DNA of 5,501 bases from Candidatus Acidiferrales bacterium (GTDB lineage: Bacteria; Acidobacteriota; Terriglobia; Acidiferrales; UBA7541): contig JASHWB010000248.1 in assembly GCA_030044295.1 (NCBI GenBank), forward strand, positions 1 to 5,501, in the 5' to 3' direction. Positions 1-4,847 of the stretch are shown one piece after another. The position numbers and the translations under genes were made by a program. Position 1 is the first letter of the stretch. Every line of letters starts with the position of its first letter. A model generated the notes under the pieces. That model was not told where the DNA came from. It made no database searches and was given only the letters and a program-made list of their open reading frames with translations.

Positions 1-149
1 CAGCAGCCGTTAACGGCGATGCTGTCGCCGAGTTTCGTTTCGCGCGCGAAATCGACCGCGCCGGCGAAATTTACCCACAGAGAGCCTCCGCCATCCGTGC
101 GATCGAGAGCTTCAACTTTTCCGACGTGTTCGATGATTCCCGTAAACAT
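1..149 (-). CDS. ribE: Riboflavin synthase, alpha-type (N-terminal 49 codons, cut by window edge)
   Basis: Riboflavin synthase converts two molecules of 6,7-dimethyl-8-ribityllumazine into riboflavin and a pyrimidine that is recycled; it is the last step of the pathway and acts in the cytoplasm. The visible N-terminus starts MFTGIIEHVGKVEAL, which is the hallmark opening of the family, and continues to a segment ending in DSIAVNGCC, typical of the first lumazine-binding barrel. Only about a quarter of the usual length (roughly 200 residues) is present because the gene leaves the window at base 1. The ATG at 149 is fixed by the family opening and by a GGAGGG ribosome binding site 11 bases upstream. 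The start lies inside the end of ribD in another frame (38-base overlap), so the two are probably translated in a coupled way. The symbol follows the ribE naming; some genomes call it ribC. Confidence 0.93.
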   Translation of the reverse strand, partial: MFTGIIEHVGKVEALDRTDGGGSLWVNFAGAVDFARETKLGDSIAVNGC

Positions 150-1275
150 CGTTCAGATAACCCTCCAGCACAAAATCTGGCCCGCAGGGGAACACGCGGA
201 GATTTTGCAGCATGGGCGATTTCGCGAACCAGTCCGAAGAGACATGCGCCATCGCAAGACCGCCAGTCCCCATGATTTTGGGAGCATAGAAGAGAATCAT
301 CTTGTCCACAATGCCGGTTTCGAGGGCCGCGCCGTTGAGTTCGGCGCCGGCTTCGAGGATGAGGTTGAGGGTTTGGCGATTGCCGAGGTCGCGAAGAACG
401 GTTTGTAGATCGACGCGACCGTGGCGGCCCCGCACGCCACGCCAGGCGGGTACGCGGACGACATCGATTCCCGCGCGTTCGAGGGCTCGCGCTTTTCGCG
501 AGTCATGGGGCTGAATCGTGTACACGATCACATCGTCCTGCGCGGATTTTACAAGTTCGGATTTTAGCGGGATGCGCAGATGTGAATCGACGATGGCGCG
601 GAGCAAACGGCGGCGGCGAGGGAGAGCGGTGCGGTCGGTCATGCGCGGATCGTCGATGAGGACCGTGCCAATGCCGGTGAGTAGCGCGTCGGACTGGTGG
701 CGCAACTGCTGGACCGATTCGCGCGAACGTTCGCTGGTAATCCACGTGGTACTGCCTTTGCGCGAGGCGATGCGGCCATCGAGGGTGAGCGCAGTTTTTA
801 GTGTGACGAAGGGCAGGCCGGTGCGAATCCATTTGGCGAAGCCTTCGTTGAGGCGCTGCGCCTCGGCTTCACCGAGGCCCGCGCTCACGGCAATTCCGGC
901 ACGGCGAAGCTGGGCAAGGCCGCGTCCCGCGACGGCGGGATTAGGATCGTGCATTGCGGCGACCACACGCTTCACACCGGCGTCGATGACGGCATTCGTG
1001 CACGGGCCGGTGCGGCCGCGGGTGCAGCAAGGTTCTAGCGTGACGTAGAGAGTGGCACCGCGCGCAGCTGCCCCGGCCTTTTTTAGCGCAACGATTTCGG
1101 CGTGATCGCGGCGGTCATACTGATGGAAACCTTCGCCAATCACGCGGCCATTCTTCACCAGCACCGCGCCCACGATGGGATTCGGATGCGCAAGCGCCGC
1201 GCCACGCGAGGCCAGCGCGAGGGCGCGCGCCATCCATGAGGCGTCAAGCTCGCTATTCGAAGAGCGAGTTGACAT
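112..1275 (-). CDS. ribD: Bifunctional riboflavin biosynthesis protein RibD (pyrimidine deaminase / reductase)
   Basis: RibD first deaminates the diaminopyrimidine ribosylamino phosphate made from GTP, then reduces its ribose side chain with NADPH. The 387-residue product has both domains. The deaminase is roughly residues 14-150, with HPNPIVGAV at 30-38, the zinc and catalytic motif HAE at 58-60, and zinc-binding cysteines C83 and C92 in PCCTRGRTGPC. The reductase is roughly 155-375, with KTALTLDGRIA at 160-170, STTWIT, DDPRMTDR, EAG at 308-310 and APKIMG. Length is slightly above that of E. coli RibD (367). I chose the ATG at 1275 because it leaves a short leader before MARALALA, as in known RibD proteins. 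The open frame extends to 1326, but that part lies wholly within ftsY. A start at 1233 is also possible. No Shine-Dalgarno precedes 1275, and the gene overlaps ftsY by 23 bases, so coupling to ftsY translation is likely. Confidence 0.95.
   Translation of the reverse strand: MSTRSSNSELDASWMARALALASRGAALAHPNPIVGAVLVKNGRVIGEGFHQYDRRDHAEIVALKKAGAAARGATLYVTLEPCCTRGRTGPCTNAVIDAGVKRVVAAMHDPNPAVAGRGLAQLRRAGIAVSAGLGEAEAQRLNEGFAKWIRTGLPFVTLKTALTLDGRIASRKGSTTWITSERSRESVQQLRHQSDALLTGIGTVLIDDPRMTDRTALPRRRRLLRAIVDSHLRIPLKSELVKSAQDDVIVYTIQPHDSRKARALERAGIDVVRVPAWRGVRGRHGRVDLQTVLRDLGNRQTLNLILEAGAELNGAALETGIVDKMILFYAPKIMGTGGLAMAHVSSDWFAKSPMLQNLRVFPCGPDFVLEGYLNDVYGNHRTRRKS
161..166 (-). promoter_or_regulatory. 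Ribosome binding site for ribE inside the end of ribD
   Basis: On the minus strand the bases read GGAGGG, a strong Shine-Dalgarno match, with 11 bases before the ribE ATG at 149. The spacing is a little long, but this is the only good match nearby. It lies within the ribD coding sequence, so ribE can be translated by ribosomes that are finishing ribD. Confidence 0.6.
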
Positions 1276-2203
1276 AGGTTTGAGCGTCAAAGGGGACGAG
1301 ATCGTCGATCTGCTCGCCGATGCCAACGAAGCGGATCGGCAGGTTCAACTCGCGCGCGATGGCGATGACGATGCCGCCTTTAGCGGTGCCGTCGAGTTTG
1401 GTGAGCACGATGCCGGTGACCCCCGCGTGACTCCAGAACTCGCGCGCCTGGTTGAGCCCATTCTGGCCCGTGGTGGCATCGAGGACGAGCAGCACGTCAT
1501 GCGGAGCGCCGGGAATGACCTTGGAAGCGCTGCGCTTCATTTTGTCGAGCTCGGCCATCAAGTTGGATTTTGTGTGCAAGCGGCCTGCGGTGTCGACTAC
1601 GACGACGTCGGTCGAGCGAGAGCGGGCGGCGGACAGCGCATCGAAGACGACGGCGGATGGATCGGCGCCGGACTTCTGTTTCACGACTTCGACGCCCGCG
1701 CGGCGCCCCCAAACTTCGAGTTGCTCGATGGCCGCGGCGCGGAAAGTGTCAGCGGCGCAGAGCAGCACGCTGGCGCCTTCTTTTTTCAGGCGGTTGGCGA
1801 GCTTGCCGATCGTGGTGGTTTTGCCGGTACCGTTGACGCCGACAACGAAAAGGACGCGTGGAGCGGGCGCGGCGGCTCCCGGGCCGTGACCGTTGGCGCT
1901 TGCCGGAGCGGAGACGATGTTCACGAGCTGCGCCTTAAGGGCTTGCTTCAGCGAGGCGGCTTCGGTGAGCTTGTGCTCGTTCACCTGCTGGCGCAGCGCG
2001 ACGAGGACTTCTTTGGTGGTGCGCACGCCGATATCGGCGCTCAGCAAGGCGGTTTCAAGCTGCTTGAGCAGCTCCGGATCGACGGGGCGATCGCCGGTGA
2101 GAAGCTGTTCGACGCGGGCGGAAAGCTCCGTCCGAGTCTTGGTGACGGACGTCTTTAGCCGTTCGAGCAGCGTGGGTTCGGGTTTTCCGAAGAGAGAGAT
2201 CAT
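1253..2203 (-). CDS. ftsY: Signal recognition particle receptor FtsY (SRP GTPase)
   Basis: FtsY docks ribosomes carrying SRP-bound nascent chains at the inner membrane; it and Ffh activate each other's GTPase. The 316-residue product has the helical N domain (about 8-97) and the G domain (about 117-316). G-domain motifs seen are the P-loop GVNGTGKTT (122-130), [11 protein letters not shown] (152-162), DTAGR (204-208), [10 protein letters not shown] (268-277) and [13 protein letters not shown] (294-306). The last motif is FtsY-like rather than Ffh-like, and there is no methionine-rich M domain. The long acidic A domain of E. coli FtsY is missing, as in many bacteria; membrane contact would rest on the N-terminal helix. 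An Ala/Pro/Gly-rich linker (98-116) joins the N and G domains. The start at 2203 gives [10 protein letters not shown], a plausible amphipathic opening, but no clear Shine-Dalgarno precedes it. It is the first gene of the ftsY-ribD-ribE cluster. Confidence 0.95.
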   Translation of the reverse strand: MISLFGKPEPTLLERLKTSVTKTRTELSARVEQLLTGDRPVDPELLKQLETALLSADIGVRTTKEVLVALRQQVNEHKLTEAASLKQALKAQLVNIVSAPASANGHGPGAAAPAPRVLFVVGVNGTGKTTTIGKLANRLKKEGASVLLCAADTFRAAAIEQLEVWGRRAGVEVVKQKSGADPSAVVFDALSAARSRSTDVVVVDTAGRLHTKSNLMAELDKMKRSASKVIPGAPHDVLLVLDATTGQNGLNQAREFWSHAGVTGIVLTKLDGTAKGGIVIAIARELNLPIRFVGIGEQIDDLVPFDAQTYVNSLFE

Positions 2204-2224
2204 GAACGCAAAAGACCGTGTCTC

Positions 2225-2233
2225 ATTCTAGCA
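2225..2233 (-). promoter_or_regulatory. Extended -10 promoter for the ftsY-ribD-ribE operon
   Basis: The minus strand reads TGCTAGAAT, an extended -10 (TGn plus TAGAAT, one mismatch from TATAAT). Transcription would begin near 2218, leaving a leader of about 15 bases before the ftsY ATG at 2203. No convincing -35 hexamer lies at the usual distance, which is acceptable for extended -10 promoters. The sequence fits the class, but its activity is inferred. Confidence 0.45.
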
Positions 2234-2301
2234 GACGCTTCCGCTCGTCCGGAGATCGCAACGCCGAAAAAGGCTCCGAAGAGACGACGCGCGGAGAGGG
2301 G

Positions 2302-2316
2302 CCAGGCAGCGCCTGG
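2302..2316. other. Short perfect hairpin in the divergent promoter region
   Basis: CCAGGC and GCCTGG form a perfect 6-base-pair stem around the loop AGC. It lies 13 bases upstream of the rightward extended -10 and outside both predicted transcripts. No T-run follows, so it is not a terminator. Because it sits between two divergent promoters, a regulator-binding palindrome is possible, but nothing else supports that. Confidence 0.3.
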
Positions 2317-2329
2317 TAGCGAACTTCGG

Positions 2330-2338
2330 TGGTAGAAT
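2330..2338 (+). promoter_or_regulatory. Extended -10 promoter for the metallo-beta-lactamase-fold gene
   Basis: TGGTAGAAT matches the extended -10 form TGnTAGAAT. The predicted start of transcription is near 2345, giving a leader of about 24 bases that contains the ribosome binding site before the GTG at 2369. The -35 region is poor. The same TGnTAGAAT form occurs facing the other way at 2225-2233, which raises confidence in both. Confidence 0.5.
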
Positions 2339-2346
2339 CCCGGCGC

Positions 2347-2356
2347 TTCCATGGAA
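2347..2356. promoter_or_regulatory. Perfect 10-base palindrome at the expected transcript start
   Basis: TTCCATGGAA is a perfect palindrome starting nine bases after the rightward -10, so it covers or follows the transcription start. This is a classic place for a repressor operator, but a 10-base palindrome can arise by chance and no second copy was seen in the window. Confidence 0.2.
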
Positions 2357-2359
2357 ACG

Positions 2360-2365
2360 AGGTGA
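2360..2365 (+). promoter_or_regulatory. Ribosome binding site deciding the GTG start of the MBL-fold gene
   Basis: AGGTGA matches part of the anti-Shine-Dalgarno complement, and its AGG ends six bases before the GTG at 2369. This favours GTG 2369 over the in-frame ATG at 2393, which would cut off the charged start of the signal peptide. Confidence 0.65.
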
Positions 2366-2368
2366 TTT

Positions 2369-3301
2369 GTGCGAAAGGTGCGAACACTTTGGATGACACT
2401 GTTCCTGCTGGCGCCGGGACTTGCGCTAGCGCAGCAGCAGGATTTCTCAAAGGTTCAGGTAAAAATCGCGAAGGTCGCGGGCAGCGTGTACCTGCTGCAG
2501 GGCGCCGGCGGGAATATCGCCGCGTCGGTGGGCGACGATGGAATCCTGCTGGTCGATACGGAATATGCTCCGCTGGGGGGCAAAATTCTGGCGGCACTCG
2601 CTTCCGTGGCGCCGGGCAAGCAGGTGAAGTACGTGATTAACACGCACTATCACGGGGATCACACGAACGGGAATGTGTTCTTCGGATCGTGCGGAGCGGT
2701 GATCATCGCAGAAGAAAACTTGCGGAAGCGGCTGGCCGACGGAAGCGCGGGCGGGAGCGGAGGGAGCATGAAAATGCAGTCGCCGCCGCAGCCGGCCGCG
2801 GCGCTGCCGGTGATCACGTACAAGAACGAGATGTCCATCTATTTCAATGGTGAGGAAATTCGCGTAACACACTTTCCGGCGGCGCACACGGACGGCGATT
2901 CGGTGATCTACTTCACAAAAAGCAACGTCGTCCACATGGGGGACATTTTCGTGCGGTACGGATTGCCGTTCAGCGACATCGTGGCAGGGGGCAGCATTCA
3001 AGGCATGATCGCGGCCTGCGACAAAGTCTCGGAAACGTTGCCAGCGGATGTGAAGGTAATTCCCGGGCATGGCGATCTGGCGACCATGGACGACGTGCGC
3101 GCGTACACGAAGATGCTGAACGACACGATGGCCGTAGCGCAAAAGGCGCTCGCCGAAGGGAAAACGGTGGAGCAGATGAAGCAGGAAAATATCCTCGCGC
3201 CGTGGCAGGACAAGGCGCAAGGATTCGTGAAGGCCGACACGTTTATCGACGAACTTTACTATTCGTTGACTGGATCGAATGCGAAGGCATTGAAGATGTG
3301 A
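2369..3301 (+). CDS. Exported metallo-beta-lactamase-fold hydrolase, substrate unknown
   Basis: This 310-residue protein belongs to the metallo-beta-lactamase-fold hydrolases, which use one or two zinc or iron ions. The start (MRKVRTLW, then a hydrophobic run to LALAQQQ) is a signal peptide with likely cleavage after A21, so the enzyme should act in the periplasm or outside. All metal-site motifs are visible: HYHGDH at 93-98, H173 in AAHTDGD, D192 in HMGDIF and H234 in IPGHG. Residues 123-147 form a Gly/Ser/Pro-rich insertion in the middle of the domain. After the last histidine comes a helical tail (about 240-300). The substrate cannot be told: relatives include lactamases, glyoxalase-II-like thioesterases and other esterases. 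The motifs alone do not justify calling it a beta-lactamase. It is transcribed away from ftsY and stands alone on its strand, so neighbours do not help. GTG 2369 is supported by an AGGTGA ribosome binding site. Confidence 0.9.
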   Translation: MRKVRTLWMTLFLLAPGLALAQQQDFSKVQVKIAKVAGSVYLLQGAGGNIAASVGDDGILLVDTEYAPLGGKILAALASVAPGKQVKYVINTHYHGDHTNGNVFFGSCGAVIIAEENLRKRLADGSAGGSGGSMKMQSPPQPAAALPVITYKNEMSIYFNGEEIRVTHFPAAHTDGDSVIYFTKSNVVHMGDIFVRYGLPFSDIVAGGSIQGMIAACDKVSETLPADVKVIPGHGDLATMDDVRAYTKMLNDTMAVAQKALAEGKTVEQMKQENILAPWQDKAQGFVKADTFIDELYYSLTGSNAKALKM

Positions 3302-3332
3302 GTCCTCCCTGAGGTCGGCTGTTGCGGTGCAA

Positions 3333-3351
3333 TTGTCCGGTTAGCCGAGTA
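3333..3351 (-). repeat. 19-base repeat, copy 1, past the end of the exported-protein gene
   Basis: The plus strand reads TTGTCCGGTTAGCCGAGTA. A second copy at 4815-4833 differs at two positions only. Read on the minus strand, this copy starts 41 bases after the exported-protein gene's stop codon. A small stem (CGG/CCG around CTAA) can form, and both differences between copies fall outside that stem. Confidence 0.45.
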
Positions 3352-3358
3352 CACGTCC

Positions 3359-3372
3359 AATCGCTGGCGATT
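3359..3372. terminator. Weak hairpin between convergent genes, possible terminator
   Basis: AATCG and CGATT form a 5-base-pair stem around CTGG, 57 bases after the MBL-fold gene's stop. On the plus strand it is followed by CGTTTG, only a short T-run; on the minus strand there is none. It lies in the 91-base gap where two convergent genes should terminate, but the stem is short and A/T-rich, so this is a weak call. Confidence 0.25.
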
Positions 3373-3376
3373 CGTT

Positions 3377-3394
3377 TGCAGTCTGATGCAGTCT
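3377..3394. repeat. Short tandem repeat at the end of the exported-protein gene
   Basis: TGCAGTCT occurs twice (3377-3384 and 3387-3394) with GA between, a 10-base period over two units. The second copy runs into the stop codon of the exported-protein gene. It probably reflects a small duplication and I see no function. Confidence 0.4.
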
Positions 3395-4613
3395 AATTGC
3401 GCTTCATGAGGTCAGCGCCGTCGCACCTCGGATCGGGAGTTGCCGACGCCGACAGCATCGTAAAGGAGTTCTGTCCCTCCCGAAGCCGATAATAGAGAGG
3501 CGCGCCTGAATCAGGGTCAAGTTCGACTTGGAATCTGGACGGTTCCGTAGGGCAGCCGCGCACGGGACCAAAACGGAAGGTGACGTTCCCAGTCCTCCGT
3601 AATGCCTCGAATCTCGTGTGCTCGATTCTCAAGCTTCGAGTGTTACTGCCTGACGACCATTTCGAAGCGTCCGCCCAGCTAGACTGGAGCCACACGTCTA
3701 CAAAATTTCTGCCGTTTATCGCTACGGGCTGGACCCGATATAGGTGATCGCCGTCCATCGCATAGCTATAGATTACTGGCTGGATGAACAACTGCTCGAA
3801 TGCCACGCTCATGTTCTTGACTCGAAGCTGAAATCCGTAGGATGTCTTTCGTAGCACGGCAGGCGGTTCGGCTGTGCGGTTGTAACTCGCCTCTCGGTGT
3901 AGAACTACGTGGGGCGCGTTAGCATCTTTGGCTGCCCCCAGCACGTCGAGATCGAATACGCTCCATCCCGAAGTGCACCACGGCCTTCCATGCGCGACTA
4001 CGACAACCGGCGCGTTAGATAAGGGCTTGCTGATGACGACGTATCCGAAAAAATCGCCGAATGCACCCGAAATGTCGCGGTACTTCCCACTTTGCCAGCG
4101 AAGGATTTGGCGCCATTCGCCTTCCCGCGGAGCGTAAACCAATAACATCGTGTCTTCCCCGCACATGATGCCGAATCGGACCTGAATGGCGATCCAATCG
4201 TCCGCGACATCCGCTCGCCTCACGTCTATTGTGAGGTTAGCGCCGTAAACACGCCTCTCTGGCTCTTCGAGCTCGGGATTCGGTGCGGGCAAATTAACGC
4301 GAGGCTTGTTAGCGTCCAAAGGCGTGGCTAGGTCCCGCTGTATCTCTTTCACATTGGGCTGGCTGGTGGCTTGGCATGCCATGTAGTGGCTGACGAATTG
4401 AGCCAGAACATCTTTCATCTCCGCAATGTGGTCCTGCACAACAGGTGGAACGCTCGTGTCCATTTCGTCGACTGCGGCGTCCAAGAGCTTAGCGCGAGCC
4501 TTGTTCACAACTTCGGAGGCGTGCTGCATCGCGGCTTCGGAGCATTCGGTCGCCGCTTGCAGCGGCATCGCGATGATTGCGCCAAGGACGCAAAGTAAAA
4601 CTGAGCGCAGCAT
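3393..4613 (-). CDS. Exported protein of unknown function with six cysteines
   Basis: I do not recognise this 406-residue protein. It starts MLRSVLLCVLGAIIAMPLQA, a clear signal peptide with likely cleavage after A20, and has no other membrane segment, so it should be periplasmic or secreted. The first part (about 25-95) looks helical and charged; a Pro-rich stretch follows (about 97-120). The rest looks like mixed beta structure with many aromatic residues, for example AFGDFFGYVVIS (184-195) and RPWCTSGWSVFDLDVL (210-225). Cysteines at 24, 80, 151, 213, 354 and 397 could form three disulfides. There is no lipobox and I see no catalytic motif. The frame is open back to 4715, but the ATG at 4613 puts the signal peptide at the terminus, which decides the start. 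No good Shine-Dalgarno lies at normal spacing. It is convergent with the MBL-fold gene. Its sequence looks less GC-rich than ftsY-ribD. Confidence 0.8.
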   Translation of the reverse strand: MLRSVLLCVLGAIIAMPLQAATECSEAAMQHASEVVNKARAKLLDAAVDEMDTSVPPVVQDHIAEMKDVLAQFVSHYMACQATSQPNVKEIQRDLATPLDANKPRVNLPAPNPELEEPERRVYGANLTIDVRRADVADDWIAIQVRFGIMCGEDTMLLVYAPREGEWRQILRWQSGKYRDISGAFGDFFGYVVISKPLSNAPVVVVAHGRPWCTSGWSVFDLDVLGAAKDANAPHVVLHREASYNRTAEPPAVLRKTSYGFQLRVKNMSVAFEQLFIQPVIYSYAMDGDHLYRVQPVAINGRNFVDVWLQSSWADASKWSSGSNTRSLRIEHTRFEALRRTGNVTFRFGPVRGCPTEPSRFQVELDPDSGAPLYYRLREGQNSFTMLSASATPDPRCDGADLMKRN

Positions 4614-4619
4614 AGAGTG

Positions 4620-4625
4620 AGTATA
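4620..4625 (-). promoter_or_regulatory. Candidate -10 box just ahead of the exported-protein gene
   Basis: The minus strand reads TATACT, a good -10 match, ending six bases before the ATG at 4613. Transcription from it would begin at or beside the start codon, giving a nearly leaderless message, which would agree with the absence of a well-spaced Shine-Dalgarno. No -35 or TGn extension is visible, so a chance match is quite possible. Confidence 0.25.
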
Positions 4626-4671
4626 CTTCCGCAGGTATGGAACCTCTACGCGGACGCTGGAAATAGTGGAG

Positions 4672-4797
4672 TTAGGTCGGGGTCCGCACGGCGTGGCGCG
4701 GGTCCGGCCACCCACAGCGTGTCATGTGCGACTCGCCCGTGATGAGAAATCCGTTCAGAGATTCGGTTGGGTCCTGGTAAACGGGCTTACCGTACAT
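4672..4797 (-). CDS. Doubtful 41-residue ORF between two unknown genes
   Basis: An ATG-to-TAA frame of 42 codons fills much of the 234-base gap between the membrane-protein gene and the exported-protein gene, on the same strand as both. The product would begin MYGKPVYQDPTESLNG and contains CGWPDPRH. It has no signal peptide or membrane segment and matches no family I know. No Shine-Dalgarno precedes the ATG. Such a frame can arise by chance in GC-rich DNA, so this is recorded as a possibility rather than a gene. The rest of the gap shows only the weak promoter box and the 19-base repeat. Confidence 0.15.
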   Translation of the reverse strand: MYGKPVYQDPTESLNGFLITGESHMTRCGWPDPRHAVRTPT

Positions 4798-4814
4798 TTC
4801 AAGTGATGGTTGAT

Positions 4815-4833
4815 TTGTCCGGTTCGCCGACTA
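4815..4833 (-). repeat. 19-base repeat, copy 2, past the end of the membrane-protein gene
   Basis: The plus strand reads TTGTCCGGTTCGCCGACTA, identical at 17 of 19 positions to 3333-3351. On the minus strand it starts 14 bases after the stop codon of the membrane-protein gene. It has the same CGG/CCG stem potential as copy 1, here around CGAA. Both copies therefore lie behind minus-strand genes, in the same orientation. Confidence 0.45.
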
Positions 4834-4847
4834 ATCAGGAGTTCGGA

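Noticed and set aside
1276..1326. A longer start for ribD (ATG at 1326)
   Set aside because: It would deepen the overlap with ftsY and add 17 residues that RibD proteins do not have.
1175..2158. Long plus-strand open frame of 327 codons opposite ftsY
   Set aside because: It lies antisense to the clear ftsY gene and its translation shows no family motif. Long antisense frames are common opposite GC-rich coding sequence.
2200..2226. Eight-codon leader ORF ending in an ATGA overlap with the ftsY start
   Set aside because: Its ATG overlaps the predicted -10 box and so lies upstream of the expected transcript start.
2204..2368. FMN riboswitch controlling the riboflavin genes
   Set aside because: The leader ahead of ftsY is only about 15 bases from the predicted start, and I see none of the conserved RFN-element blocks in the intergenic region.
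2447..3220. Minus-strand open frame of 257 codons opposite the MBL-fold gene
   Set aside because: The plus-strand gene has a signal peptide and full metal-binding motifs. The antisense product is Arg/His-rich with no recognisable motif, as expected for a shadow frame.
2369..3301. Calling the MBL-fold gene a beta-lactamase or resistance gene
   Set aside because: The metal-binding motifs are shared by the whole superfamily; nothing in the sequence points to beta-lactam substrates.
4614..4715. A longer start for the exported-protein gene (ATG at 4715)
   Set aside because: It would put 34 Arg/Pro-rich residues ahead of a good signal peptide, and no ribosome binding site supports it.
4776..4791. 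Inverted repeat GGTAA...TTACC as a terminator for the membrane-protein gene
   Set aside because: The stem is only five base pairs with a six-base loop and no T-run on either strand.
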